From assembly GCA_014237405.1 (NCBI GenBank), contig JABZFO010000128.1, positions 1-41,177 on the forward strand: a stretch of DNA of 41,177 nucleotides, given 5' to 3'. Of this stretch, positions 7,610 through 16,214 are shown in pieces (position 1 is the stretch's first letter; each line of letters opens with the position of its first letter). This DNA comes from Desulfosarcina sp. Its GTDB lineage: Bacteria; Desulfobacterota; Desulfobacteria; Desulfobacterales; Desulfosarcinaceae. A program made the translations under genes and the position numbers. The notes under the pieces are model-generated. The model was not told where the DNA came from. It made no database searches and worked only from the letters and a program-made list of their open reading frames with translations.

Positions 7610-7939
7610 ATGCAGAGCGGACCGGGTATCGATATTCGCAGTTTACGGCCCAAGACGGCATCTGAGAAAGTCAAAACCCAGCACGACAGGGACATGGCAC
7701 TGGTAAGGTCCGCTGCCGCGCGGGCGGGCATATCGACCACACAGAGCGCGCGCATCGTGCTGGAGATGGTGAGCAACTGCATGATCAACCGGTTGAACGC
7801 CATGGCCCGGCACGACCCGGAGTGTATGGCCTACGCCAAGGTGCTGGATGCGATCGGCAACCAGGAGAACGTGTCCAGACAGGCGGTGAAGATGATGTTT
7901 AAACATTATAATCTTGAGGAAGTTGAAGTTGAAGGTTGA
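7610..7939 (+). CDS. Hypothetical helical phage protein
   Basis: The 109-residue product is mostly helical and charged, with no membrane segment. GGGAGA upstream of the ATG, derived from the end of the octamer array, is the ribosome site. The C-terminus VEVEG and the TGA stop (7937-7939) fall in a short GTTGAA-type repeat. It lies between portal and scaffold. I do not recognise the family. Confidence 0.6.
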   Translation: MQSGPGIDIRSLRPKTASEKVKTQHDRDMALVRSAAARAGISTTQSARIVLEMVSNCMINRLNAMARHDPECMAYAKVLDAIGNQENVSRQAVKMMFKHYNLEEVEVEG

Positions 7940-7940
7940 A
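7921..7940 (+). repeat. Short GTTGAA repeat at a gene end
   Basis: AGTTGAA, GTTGAA and GGTTGAA follow each other; the last supplies the stop codon TGA of the preceding gene. It is a small, imperfect member of the heptamer family. Confidence 0.6.
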
Positions 7941-8003
7941 GATTTTACCGGGCTTGCAATCCGATGAGGATAAGAAGCCTTAATCCATAAACCGTTTCAG
8001 GCC

Positions 8004-8055
8004 CCGGCGGGCGGGACCACGCCACGAGAGCCCCCGACCGAACGGACTACGCCGG
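8004..8055 (+). promoter_or_regulatory. Possible branched RNA leader before scaffold gene
   Basis: An outer stem CCGGCG (8004-8009) with CGCCGG (8050-8055) encloses a hairpin GGCG/CGCC (8010-8013 with 8020-8023) and a shorter one CCG/CGG (8034-8036 with 8043-8045). The outer stem ends just before the scaffold ribosome site (AAAGGAG). The 130-bp gap is long for this tightly packed genome. The helices are visible by eye; a regulatory role for capsid or scaffold translation is inference. Confidence 0.35.
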
Positions 8056-8069
8056 AAAAGGAGAACAGC

Positions 8070-9194
8070 ATGACGAAAAAGGAAGAAGCCGAAGGGCAAG
8101 CCGGCGCCACCGACCTGGACGCCATGATGGCCGGATCAATGGATATATTCGACGGAGAGACGGTAATACCCGTTGAAACACCCGACCCGGACGCCACCGA
8201 CCAGGACCCGGATGCCGCTGCCGCAGCGCCCGACCAAACACCCGCCGATCCGCCTGATGCGGACGGCGACAAATCACCGGACACACTGCCGCCGGAAGCC
8301 ACGGCGGATAAGGCCGACGATAAGGAACCGCCGGCCGCCTCGGATAAAGAGCCTGACCCGGACTCGGATGAAGACCCGGATGAAGACCCGGATCCCGACA
8401 AGGAGCCCCGTTTCAAGGACCTGGCCAGCGCCGACAAGGGCTACAGGGAGGTACAGGCCAGAGCCACAAGGGCGGAGCAGGAGAACGCCGGTTTAAAAAA
8501 AGAGCTCGCGGACTTCAAAAAAACGGAAGCGGACAAGCAGGCGCTTGCCGCCCGGTCCGAGACAATCGCCACGTACAAGGAGCAACTGAAAGCCTACTCC
8601 AAGGAGCGCCAGACGGCCACGATGGCCACCATCGATGCCCTTGACCCGGAAGCCGCCGACTATAACGACAAGGTGGCTGATATCATGGCCGAGAAGGACG
8701 CCGATATCGACGCCTGGCGGCTGGAGCACACACCCGTGTTTCAGCCGGGGCCGCCGGCTCCGGATGCCGACCCTGCCTTCGATACCGCCCCCGATGCCGA
8801 TCCCGATTCCGCCGAGGCTTTGATGGCGCGGGTGAACGAACTGGCCGTCGCCGGAGGCATCGCCAGGGATGATCCGACATTTTCCGGTTTTTGCCAGATG
8901 GCGCCGCTGAATGACGACGCGGGCCGGGCGCTGGATTTCGACGCCCAGGTTGACTGGGCCATCGGCAAAACCAAGGGGCATTACAAGAAGATCGAGGATG
9001 GTATCCGTGAGAAAAACGCCGAGGCTGCCGCCGCGGCATCGAAGGCGAACCAGGAGAGACAACTGCCCATGGGAAAGGGCGGCACCGGTGCGCCCAAGGC
9101 TGACGCACCTGCAGAACCTATGACGATGGCTGCGGCACTATCCGCAGTGGCTTCCGAGAATGTATACGACGGCAGAGATCCCCGTGTCCGGTAA
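8070..9194 (+). CDS. Capsid scaffolding protein
   Basis: The 374-residue product lies immediately before the major capsid gene, the usual position of a scaffold. Its first 125 residues are very acidic and rich in Asp, Pro and Ala (DPDSDEDPDEDPDPDKEP-like). Residues about 130-180 are a charged coiled coil, and the C-terminal part is helical and basic-acidic. This composition and order are typical of podovirus scaffolds, which guide procapsid assembly and then leave the head. AAAGGAG precedes the ATG. No protease domain is visible. Assignment is from position and composition. Confidence 0.8.
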   Translation: MTKKEEAEGQAGATDLDAMMAGSMDIFDGETVIPVETPDPDATDQDPDAAAAAPDQTPADPPDADGDKSPDTLPPEATADKADDKEPPAASDKEPDPDSDEDPDEDPDPDKEPRFKDLASADKGYREVQARATRAEQENAGLKKELADFKKTEADKQALAARSETIATYKEQLKAYSKERQTATMATIDALDPEAADYNDKVADIMAEKDADIDAWRLEHTPVFQPGPPAPDADPAFDTAPDADPDSAEALMARVNELAVAGGIARDDPTFSGFCQMAPLNDDAGRALDFDAQVDWAIGKTKGHYKKIEDGIREKNAEAAAAASKANQERQLPMGKGGTGAPKADAPAEPMTMAAALSAVASENVYDGRDPRVR

Positions 9195-9212
9195 CACGGA
9201 GGTAACTATAAA

Positions 9213-10178
9213 ATGGGACAGACGTTTACATGGGAAAATGACGCCACCACCGGCGTTTATAAAAATCACGCCCTGAGCCGAGAACTGCTCATGGCATCGG
9301 CGCGACAGTGGAAATTCGTGCCCTTTACCAAGCTTGACAAATCTTTCACCAAGGGCATGGGCCAGAGCATTACCCTGGTCTATTACAACCCCTTGTCCGA
9401 CCCGACCAGCGCGAAACTGACCGAGGACATCCGCGTGCCCATCGACCAGCTGACCATGGGCAAGCAGACCGTGACCCTGTACGAGTGGGGCCGCGGTGTT
9501 GAATTCACCAGCTTTGCCCAGGATCTTTCCAAGTTCGACCCGGAGACCGCCGCGCAGAAAGCGCTGAAAGACCAGATGAGCCAGGCCATGGATGTTGCCG
9601 CGGCTACCGAGTTTGTCAGCACCGACGCGAAGGTGATCTTCATCCCCACCTCACTGACCGGCGGCACATGGGACACGGACGGCACCGCCAGCACCCAGGC
9701 GCTGGCCAACGTGACCGCGGATCATATCTCCACCATCCGGGACTACATGGTCAAGGACCTGCACGTCCCCTTTTTCACCGGCGACCATTATATCGGCCTT
9801 TTTTCCACCAAGGCCCTGCGCGGCCTGCGCAACGACCGGGTGATCGATACCTGGCACATGTACCTGCGCAAGGGGGAGAAAATCTACCGCGGCGAGATAG
9901 GCCAGTACGAGAGCTGCCGTTTCGTGGAGATCTCCAACGAGAGCGCCCTCTCCTCGGGTGTGGGATCGGCAGACGTGCTGGGCGAGGGGCTGATATTCGG
10001 CGACGATGCCGTGGCACGCATCGAGGTTGATTACCCGGCCCTCAGGGCGCAGTTGAACTACACCGGCGACTTCGGCCGGCGCCAAGCGGTGGCCTGGGTC
10101 GGCACCGTGGGATTCGGCGTGAAATTTCCCGTGGCCACCGACCGGCTTGCGCGGATTGTGCGGATTACCAGCTCATAG
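9213..10178 (+). CDS. Major capsid protein, N4-gp56 family
   Basis: The 321-residue product has the features of the N4-gp56 family of HK97-fold capsid proteins. It has an N-terminal stretch ending in SRELLMASARQWKF at about residues 23-36, then the strand-rich part around ITLVYYNPLSDP (about 52-65) and a YEWGRGVEFTSFAQDL segment near 90-105. A beta-rich C-terminus with DYPALRAQLNYTGDFGRRQAVAW lies at about 272-294. It has a strong GGAGGT site and follows the scaffold by 18 bp. High expression is expected. The TAG stop abuts an AGGACTG heptamer array. Confidence 0.88.
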   Translation: MGQTFTWENDATTGVYKNHALSRELLMASARQWKFVPFTKLDKSFTKGMGQSITLVYYNPLSDPTSAKLTEDIRVPIDQLTMGKQTVTLYEWGRGVEFTSFAQDLSKFDPETAAQKALKDQMSQAMDVAAATEFVSTDAKVIFIPTSLTGGTWDTDGTASTQALANVTADHISTIRDYMVKDLHVPFFTGDHYIGLFSTKALRGLRNDRVIDTWHMYLRKGEKIYRGEIGQYESCRFVEISNESALSSGVGSADVLGEGLIFGDDAVARIEVDYPALRAQLNYTGDFGRRQAVAWVGTVGFGVKFPVATDRLARIVRITSS

Positions 10179-10250
10179 GACTGAGGCTTTAGGACTGAGG
10201 ACTGAGGGCTTTAGGACTGAGGACTGAGGACTGAGGACTGAGGACTGAGT
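10177..10250 (+). repeat. Heptamer array, AGGACTG type, 10 units
   Basis: Eight perfect AGGACTG units, one AGGCTTT and one 8-bp AGGGCTTT occur in tandem. The first unit shares its AG with the TAG stop of the capsid gene. The last five units are identical, indicating recent slippage expansion. The next gene starts 30 bp later with its own GGAG site. Confidence 0.95.
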
Positions 10251-10279
10251 AACCATAAACATGAACAGGAGAATTTATT

Positions 10280-10741
10280 ATGTCCGAATATGATGTTCCG
10301 ATTTCTTTACCGGTCAAGTACGACATTGACTATGACGACACCGCCGGGATCGACTGCGACCAGTCGCCCGCGGATGTCGCCTCTTTCGTGATCCCCCATA
10401 AATGCGAGGTGGTCGAGGCCGGCGCGCTGGTCACCGAGGCCTGCGCCGGTGCCACCACCACGCCTGTGGTGGATTTCGACCTGCGGCCCACGGGCGGCAG
10501 CGACACCGGCCGGGGGGCGGCAGATATCGCCCACCTGGTGCTGGCCACCACGGCTCAGGGTAAGGTCATGTACGACCTGGTCGGCCAGGGAACCATTCTT
10601 TATCCGGGCCAGGAGGTGGTTGTGCAACTGCTTACCCAGGCCACCGGCACCGGCGCGGCAGGGCATATCAAGCCCTACCTGACGGTGAAGTACATTCCCG
10701 AGATCCGGGCGAACCTGACCGGCTTGACGCTTACTGCGTAG
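10280..10741 (+). CDS. Putative head decoration or structural protein
   Basis: The 153-residue product is beta-rich, with many Val, Thr and Gly residues and no long helix. It follows the capsid gene and has its own AGGAG site. Small beta-sandwich proteins in this position often decorate the capsid surface, but no diagnostic motif is visible. It is flanked on both sides by AGGACTG heptamer arrays, the second of which begins at its TAG stop. Confidence 0.6.
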   Translation: MSEYDVPISLPVKYDIDYDDTAGIDCDQSPADVASFVIPHKCEVVEAGALVTEACAGATTTPVVDFDLRPTGGSDTGRGAADIAHLVLATTAQGKVMYDLVGQGTILYPGQEVVVQLLTQATGTGAAGHIKPYLTVKYIPEIRANLTGLTLTA

Positions 10742-10873
10742 GGCTGAGGTTTTTAGGACTGAGGTTTTTAGGACTGAGGACTGAGGGCTTAGGACTGAGG
10801 TTTTAGGACTGAGGACTTAGGACTGAGGTTTAAGGACTGAGGACTGAGGACTTAGGACTGAGGTTTAAGGACT
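10740..10873 (+). repeat. Long AGGACTG-type heptamer array, about 19 units
   Basis: About nineteen units of AGGACTG and variants (AGGACTT, AGGTTTA, AGGTTTTT, AGGGCTG) fill almost the whole gap. The first unit shares AG with the TAG stop at 10739-10741. Variants alternate with the consensus, giving a weak higher-order period. This is the longest array in the window. Confidence 0.95.
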
Positions 10874-10880
10874 AAAACAG

Positions 10881-10899
10881 AGCCCGCCCTGGGCGGGCT
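10881..10899 (+). other. GC-rich hairpin without U-tract
   Basis: AGCCCGCC (10881-10888) pairs perfectly with GGCGGGCT (10892-10899) around a 3-nt loop. Only two T residues follow, so it is not a standard terminator. It lies between the heptamer array and the ribosome site of the next gene, and could stabilise or process the mRNA. Confidence 0.5.
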
Positions 10900-10919
10900 T
10901 AGACAAGGAGAATTTACAT

Positions 10920-11390
10920 ATGACGGCACTGGCGAGTACCGATGTAGCCGTTTCCGTGGCGACCCGCGACAAGGACATCGGGCGGGGCGGCATGATCCGC
11001 AACATGACCATCGCGGACATCACGTTCGGAGACGGCGCCCTGACCTACCCGACCGGCGGGGTCCCCCTGCCGGCCAAGGGCAGTTTCGGGTTCAACAAGG
11101 AGATCGCCCTGGGCCTGCTCGAACAGCCCAGCGGCGACGGGTATGTTTACAAATACGACCGCACCAATCACAAACTCAAAATTCTCGATCAGAGTGTGAC
11201 CACCGGGTCCACGGCGGCCGGCGCCTGGGTAAACGGCGCCTTTGTCGAAGATGCGGCGGGGGCGGAAACAGCCATCCGGCTGGCCAACACGGCGGTCGAC
11301 ACCACCTACCATCTGGGCGAGCTCAAGGAGGTTCCGAATACCCATACACCGGCGGCGACCACCATCCGGCTGATGTTCATCGGCGATTGA
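10920..11390 (+). CDS. Hypothetical structural protein of head module
   Basis: The 156-residue product is beta-rich and Gly/Ala/Thr-rich with no membrane segment. It has an AAGGAG site nine bases before the ATG. Its position after the capsid and decoration-like genes suggests a head or head-completion protein. I do not recognise the family. Confidence 0.55.
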   Translation: MTALASTDVAVSVATRDKDIGRGGMIRNMTIADITFGDGALTYPTGGVPLPAKGSFGFNKEIALGLLEQPSGDGYVYKYDRTNHKLKILDQSVTTGSTAAGAWVNGAFVEDAAGAETAIRLANTAVDTTYHLGELKEVPNTHTPAATTIRLMFIGD

Positions 11391-11411
11391 TCGCCGCAAG
11401 GTAAACAGTGA

Positions 11412-11451
11412 CCTGCTTCCGTTTCCCCGCATGTCCGGAAACGGAAGCAGG
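11412..11451 (+). other. 15-bp perfect hairpin between head genes
   Basis: CCTGCTTCCGTTTCC at 11412-11426 is fully complementary to 11437-11451 around a 10-nt loop. No T-tract follows on either strand. It fills the 82-bp gap before the next gene. It may be a decayed terminator, an RNase processing site or a protein-binding dyad. Confidence 0.65.
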
Positions 11452-11472
11452 ACCAACTAAAGTGAGGAGTTT

Positions 11473-12123
11473 ATGCAGGATCTTTACGTGAAGGTTAAAG
11501 ACCCGGAAACGGGTCAGACATCTCAAAAGAAGGTGACTGTGATCCGGTCGTGGTCCGACGTTTCCGGGGCGCACGTTTACCTGCACGCCAACGGCGTGTA
11601 CGGGTACAAGGACGCCAGCCCTATCAGGACCGAAGCCGATCTGACCGTGATAACCAACCCCAGACAGAACCAGCAGGCAAAAAAATGGTGGCGCATGGTC
11701 GGCCAGGAGATGAGCCGGAAATATTACGATGACCAGAACCGTGTGCTGGACGAACTGAACGCCCGCGGGGTGCCTGACCTGGATGCCGGTGCGCTGGACC
11801 TGGACGCGGTGCTCTACAGCCGCCGGCCGATCAAGGACCGGCGCGCGGCCGCGTACAGCGATCCTACGTTATGGCCTGTATGGTTCACCCTGGGCCGCCC
11901 GGAGTGGTGGGGCCATGCCGGTGTGATCGAGATCGGCGGTTTCCGCTACCAGGTGGTGGAGGTTGACGACCTGGATGGCGATCCGGAGTCTGTTGAGCCT
12001 GTTGATCAGGATGATGGTGATGAAGAGAGCAAGTCCGACGAGATCGGCGTGACGGCCCCAGCCGGACCCGGACCACCCGAAAAAGAGACCGGACCGACAT
12101 TCAACCCGGACCCGGGTGAATAA
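11473..12123 (+). CDS. Hypothetical structural protein, acidic tail
   Basis: The 216-residue product has a folded part (about 1-165) containing KKWWRMVGQEM and the aromatic segment LWPVWFTLGRPEWWGHAGVIEIGGFRYQVVEV. After it comes a disordered, acidic and Pro-rich tail. GAGGAG precedes the ATG. It follows the head genes, so a head-completion or connector role is possible, but no known motif is seen. Confidence 0.55.
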   Translation: MQDLYVKVKDPETGQTSQKKVTVIRSWSDVSGAHVYLHANGVYGYKDASPIRTEADLTVITNPRQNQQAKKWWRMVGQEMSRKYYDDQNRVLDELNARGVPDLDAGALDLDAVLYSRRPIKDRRAAAYSDPTLWPVWFTLGRPEWWGHAGVIEIGGFRYQVVEVDDLDGDPESVEPVDQDDGDEESKSDEIGVTAPAGPGPPEKETGPTFNPDPGE

Positions 12124-12125
12124 CC

Positions 12126-12356
12126 ATGTCCGGGTCGATCGTCGACATGGCGATGCACGCCTGCTGGAACTGCCGGGCCACCTGGCTGGAGGATGACCAG
12201 ATGTACGAGGACCCAAAGCGGTGCCCGCACTGCGGGCGCTACCCGGACCAGCGGCCCGGTGCCGATCTGCACGGCGGCGGGGGCAGTGACCCGTCCGAGA
12301 CCGCCACCTGGCAGGGGCAGGATGTTACCTATCACGGGGAGACAGGGACATGGTAA
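12126..12356 (+). CDS. Small zinc-ribbon protein
   Basis: The 76-residue product has two Cys pairs, CWNC at about residues 13-16 and CPHCGR at about 33-38, which form a classic zinc ribbon. The remainder is polar and Gly-rich. It starts two bases after the preceding stop and overlaps the next gene by seven bases. Function is unknown. Confidence 0.6.
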   Translation: MSGSIVDMAMHACWNCRATWLEDDQMYEDPKRCPHCGRYPDQRPGADLHGGGGSDPSETATWQGQDVTYHGETGTW

Positions 12357-13138
12357 AGCGGCTGGCGTTTATTTGCGGCATTGCACTCTGGTTGAGCATC
12401 GTCCTGGTGTCTGTATCGTTCACCGGGGTGGAGTTCGACGCCGACGATGACGGGGTGTTCGACAGCCAGTTCAAGGTCAACCAGAATAACATGGTCGACG
12501 GGTCGGCGCTGGCCGAGATCCTGGATGACGACGGGTCCGGGTCCGGGCTGGACGCGGATACCGTAGACGGGGTTGAACTTGGCAGCGCGGCCAACCGGGA
12601 TGCCGAGGACTCCCTGACCGATGGCGGTAATCTGCCGGATGGCGCGGCGGTAGCTGCGTATATTACGGCAGGGCAGACCGGTACGACCTCCGATCTTTCC
12701 GACGGCGGGTGGAAGCTGGTCGATTTCATGACCTTTTATGCCGGGGAGAATATCACGCTTGGATATGAAGTTTACGCAAAGTATGACACCGACCGGTTGA
12801 AGATATATAATTACGACGCTGACGCTGCTGACGCTGACACTTACTTCCCCGTTGGTATTGCCCCTGCTGCGATTACATCTGGGAATAGTGGGGCGGTGTG
12901 GGTAGGACAATGCCTTCTGATGCGCCGGGATGAATTTACTTTTACATCCGCCGACCTAGGAAAACCACTTTGGGCGCTGACCACGGCGGGGTATCAGAGC
13001 ACCACGGCCCCATCGAGCGCCGGGGATCACGTTAATAAGTTGGGGACGGTGGTGGGGGTGAATGGGGTCAACAGTGTAGTGGGAGACTATCTGCTTTATC
13101 GGTTCAGTATTGATGATACGGAGGTGCCGACACCGTAA
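12350..13138 (+). CDS. Tail-fibre-like protein with signal-like N-terminus
   Basis: The 262-residue product starts with a basic residue pair and a hydrophobic segment (about 5-24) that looks like a signal peptide or membrane anchor. The region about 50-105, with LDADTVDGVEL and NLPDGAAVAAYI, resembles repeated segments of phage tail fibres. The C-terminal part is beta-rich. It overlaps the spike gene by one base. A secretion-type start is unusual for a virion protein, so either the hydrophobic end is structural or the protein acts outside the cell. Base composition becomes AT-richer towards its 3' half. Confidence 0.6.
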   Translation: MVKRLAFICGIALWLSIVLVSVSFTGVEFDADDDGVFDSQFKVNQNNMVDGSALAEILDDDGSGSGLDADTVDGVELGSAANRDAEDSLTDGGNLPDGAAVAAYITAGQTGTTSDLSDGGWKLVDFMTFYAGENITLGYEVYAKYDTDRLKIYNYDADAADADTYFPVGIAPAAITSGNSGAVWVGQCLLMRRDEFTFTSADLGKPLWALTTAGYQSTTAPSSAGDHVNKLGTVVGVNGVNSVVGDYLLYRFSIDDTEVPTP

Positions 13139-15042
13139 TGATAAGAAAACTGTTTGCCTTAATTCTTTCCTATTTGATGATCGTTACGCCGGTCTGGTCG
13201 GCGACCTATTATGTTGCTCAGACCGGCGCTGGTGATGGTCTTGGCGGTGATTATGCTAACCGTGCCAGCATTGCCTATCATAATGCCGGGACTGGCGTGT
13301 TCGGGACGCTTGATGATCATACTGTGGTTTTGTGTGGGGCGATCACCACCAGTGTTCTCTCCCCGGACGGTGGCACCAGTGGCCATGTGGTGACCTATGA
13401 TGGCGCGTGTCTCTCCACCTATGGATATGGGTCTGACGCGGTTCTAAGCGGTTTTGACGCAGCAGCCGGGTATTCATCTCACTACGTTTATAAGGAAGAT
13501 GATGCGTCTACTATCATCCAATATCTTGACGCAAAAAATATCACTATTGATCAAGGCCAAACCAGTGAGATGGGTGATGCGCTGGATAATGACTGGGGTT
13601 TGTATGTCCGGGCTGCTGATTATGTTAACATAGACAAGTACACCATTCAAAATTGCAGCAATGGGGCGTACATTTATTCCTCTGCATCTCATGTCACGGT
13701 AACTGATAGTCTCATCCAGAATAATGAGGAGTCCGGGATCTACGTCAATGGGACCGGGACCTATTTTCCATCTGATATTACCATCGGCGGATCATCAGGG
13801 AATGGAAACACGTTTAAAAACAACACCTACAAGACCCAGTGGCACGCAGGCGGTAATCCGGTTGCGTATGATGTTCGGCTGGGTGAGGATGTTGATGGCG
13901 TAACCATCTCGTACAACACTATGTACGCGGATGTCGTTGATCGGGGCATGTCTGCTGTTCTCATTCACTCATGTCAGAACGTCCTTGTCGAACACAACCT
14001 GATATATGGACACCAGTCTTATTGGGCGAGGCCGCCTATCTCGGTCAAGGGGGCCGAGTACGCGGGGAATGTCGCTTATAATCTCGTTATTCGATTCAAC
14101 AAACTATATAATGCTAATCAAGGTGATGATCCTTACGGTGATAATGGGATTACTGTTTCAGGCAACTGGCATCATGTTTATGTCTATTGCAACTATCTGG
14201 AAAATACCAAGGGCGGGATCAATCTCAATCTCGGCTCATGGGCCACCCCTGATACTGATGCGGATACGACAGACGCCACGGAAGGCCACGCCTGGGGAAA
14301 TGTAATCAACAATGCGGTCAACTTCTGTTTTTATGTCGTGGCCACCAGTTCGGCCGCCGATGATATTGAAACCTACTTCTACAACAACACCTGCTATCTG
14401 ATAGGTGGTTCGAATACTTATAATTACAAGGGTGGTTTCGGGCAGAACATAGGTCATGCTCATACAACCGGGGCACTCAAGAACAATATATTCTGTGATA
14501 TTAGAGAAGGGTATACGACGGAATATTCCGTTTATACTCTGGATTGGGTGGATACAGGCACTTACGATTTCGCAATAGATAAAAACCTCGTCTACCAACT
14601 GGATGCCGGGACGCCGCAGGTCTATTATGACGGATCGACCACTTGCGAACCATGTGCTTATAATTCAGCCAACAACCCGGATAACGGGAACTACATCTAC
14701 GGCAATCCACTGCTTTCCGACCCGGCCAGCGATGATTTCAGCATATCGTCCACCGGCTCTCCCGCGTACGAAGCCGGGGCGACACTGACTGGGCCAGCGT
14801 CTATCCCTGCTGATGTCACCACCAGGGCTGGATCATTCTCATATGCAGATATTTTTGATCCGACCGTGAACCTGTCAGGCAGTCCAAGCAGCTATGCTTC
14901 ACAGGCACAGACCGGCACGTGGCATCTCGGGGCGGTGGATTACGCTGCCGGGGCTGCCGGGGCAGGGGCAACACGGAACCGGGTGGCAGGGGCGACGGTC
15001 AATGGGGTCGCAACCGCTGTTGTAAACAGGGCAGGAGAGTAA
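13138..15042 (+). CDS. Parallel beta-helix spike with signal peptide
   Basis: The 634-residue product begins with a good signal peptide: RK at residues 3-4, a hydrophobic core and a VWSA cleavage-like end near residue 22. Then TYYVAQTGAG opens a right-handed parallel beta-helix. Repeated Asn-rich turns (for example NCSNGAYIYSSASHVTV, HNLIYG, NNTCYL) run from about residue 160 to 480, as in pectate-lyase-like tail spikes. A Gly/Ala-rich tail ends it. It likely binds or cleaves a surface polysaccharide. Codons are clearly less GC-rich than in neighbouring phage genes, suggesting acquisition. The signal peptide would be unnecessary for a spike assembled in the cytoplasm, so an exported enzyme cannot be excluded. 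Confidence 0.75.
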   Translation: MIRKLFALILSYLMIVTPVWSATYYVAQTGAGDGLGGDYANRASIAYHNAGTGVFGTLDDHTVVLCGAITTSVLSPDGGTSGHVVTYDGACLSTYGYGSDAVLSGFDAAAGYSSHYVYKEDDASTIIQYLDAKNITIDQGQTSEMGDALDNDWGLYVRAADYVNIDKYTIQNCSNGAYIYSSASHVTVTDSLIQNNEESGIYVNGTGTYFPSDITIGGSSGNGNTFKNNTYKTQWHAGGNPVAYDVRLGEDVDGVTISYNTMYADVVDRGMSAVLIHSCQNVLVEHNLIYGHQSYWARPPISVKGAEYAGNVAYNLVIRFNKLYNANQGDDPYGDNGITVSGNWHHVYVYCNYLENTKGGINLNLGSWATPDTDADTTDATEGHAWGNVINNAVNFCFYVVATSSAADDIETYFYNNTCYLIGGSNTYNYKGGFGQNIGHAHTTGALKNNIFCDIREGYTTEYSVYTLDWVDTGTYDFAIDKNLVYQLDAGTPQVYYDGSTTCEPCAYNSANNPDNGNYIYGNPLLSDPASDDFSISSTGSPAYEAGATLTGPASIPADVTTRAGSFSYADIFDPTVNLSGSPSSYASQAQTGTWHLGAVDYAAGAAGAGATRNRVAGATVNGVATAVVNRAGE

Positions 15043-15055
15043 CCAAGGAGAAATC

Positions 15056-15970
15056 ATGCTGGGAAAGATGCTGCTGCGGCTGGTGCTGGACGATCTGGAC
15101 ACGGATGAGGTGTCCGACGAGTATGCCGACCGGCGCAAGCTGTTCGACTGCCTTGACCAGGCCGCGGCGATGTTCGTGCGCGAGACCGGGCTGCTGCGTG
15201 CTACCAAGGAGATCACCACGGTGGCCGACAGCCAGTCCTATGTACTGCCGCCCGACTTCATAAATTTGTATGTGCGCGACAGCATGGGCAACTTTTATAT
15301 CCGCTACACCGATGCCGACGAGAATGACAACCACCCCTGCCTGACATCCTACGACCTGATTTTTCGGGCCAACAACACGGAGAGCGAGGAGACACCGTGC
15401 CGGTTCGCCGTCATGGACCAGGCCGCCAAGAGCAGCGTCATCACCGGCACGGCCAGCTCGGCCGGGGCACAGGCGGATGACGGAAGCTGCGTTCTGACCG
15501 ATTCGACCAAGGCCTTTACCGGGGCCAATCTGGTGTACCCGCGCGATGTGATTCACAACACCACCGACGGCAGCTACGGGTACGTGCTGGAGGTGACCGA
15601 CGACACCCATCTGGAAGTGGCCCTGTTCGAGGGAACCGACAACGATTTTACATCTTCCGACGCATACGTCATCCAGCCGGGGTCACAGTACCAGCTGATC
15701 CTGGATTATCCGTCGGCAACGGCCGGGCACACCATCACGGTGCCTTATGTGTGCATGCCGTCGCCGGTGTACCACGACACGGGCTGGTGGCGCTTCAACC
15801 CCAGGCACTGCCGGGCTATCGTCTCGGGCGCGGCCACGCTGTTCAAGATGCCCAAACGCGAGTTTTCCGAGGCGGCCCAGATCGGCGGGCTGTTCGCCCA
15901 GGAGATTACCCGCAGCAGGCAGGAGCGGGCTGTGCAGATATTGTCGCGAAAAAATCGGAACAGGAGATAA
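15056..15970 (+). CDS. Head-tail adaptor protein (putative)
   Basis: The 304-residue product opens with helices containing YADRRKLFDCLDQAAAMFVRETG (about residues 22-44). This is followed by YVLPPDFINLYVR and a long beta-rich part, and it ends in a basic helix. This order resembles phage adaptor proteins that bind under the portal in short-tailed phages. It follows the spike gene and precedes the large tail protein. AAGGAG lies before the ATG. The assignment is moderate, from layout and overall pattern. Confidence 0.55.
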   Translation: MLGKMLLRLVLDDLDTDEVSDEYADRRKLFDCLDQAAAMFVRETGLLRATKEITTVADSQSYVLPPDFINLYVRDSMGNFYIRYTDADENDNHPCLTSYDLIFRANNTESEETPCRFAVMDQAAKSSVITGTASSAGAQADDGSCVLTDSTKAFTGANLVYPRDVIHNTTDGSYGYVLEVTDDTHLEVALFEGTDNDFTSSDAYVIQPGSQYQLILDYPSATAGHTITVPYVCMPSPVYHDTGWWRFNPRHCRAIVSGAATLFKMPKREFSEAAQIGGLFAQEITRSRQERAVQILSRKNRNRR

Positions 15971-15974
15971 AAAC

Positions 15975-16214
15975 ATGGCTACCTGTCCCATACTGATGGC
16001 CTGCGCCCTGCACGCGCAACTGGTTGAGCAGGATCAGCAGACCGATTACCGCCGGCCGACGGCCAGCGGGCTGTCCGACAAGATTACGGCCCGGCTGCAG
16101 CGCCCCATCCTTGACTGCACCCGCAGCCGGTGCGAGTGGTGGAACCAGACAGCTCACCAGTGCGGCCTTGTCTGTCCGATCACACCCCCTTCTACCACCG
16201 GAGGATCTTCATGA
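15975..16214 (+). CDS. Small Cys-rich tail-module protein
   Basis: From the ATG at 15975, with AGGAG at 15962-15966, the product has 79 residues. It contains six cysteines, including CTRSRCEWW and CGLVC near the C-terminus, a spacing that could bind zinc. It overlaps the next gene by four bases (ATGA), implying coupled translation. The frame is also open upstream, but the ribosome site supports this start. Function is unknown. Confidence 0.55.
   Translation: MATCPILMACALHAQLVEQDQQTDYRRPTASGLSDKITARLQRPILDCTRSRCEWWNQTAHQCGLVCPITPPSTTGGSS

Noticed and set aside
10177..10873. A CRISPR array suggested by repeated units.
   Set aside because: Units are 7 bp in direct tandem, without spacers and without cas genes.
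12350..16214. A diversity-generating retroelement acting on the tail genes.
   Set aside because: No reverse transcriptase gene and no template/variable repeat pair was seen in the window.
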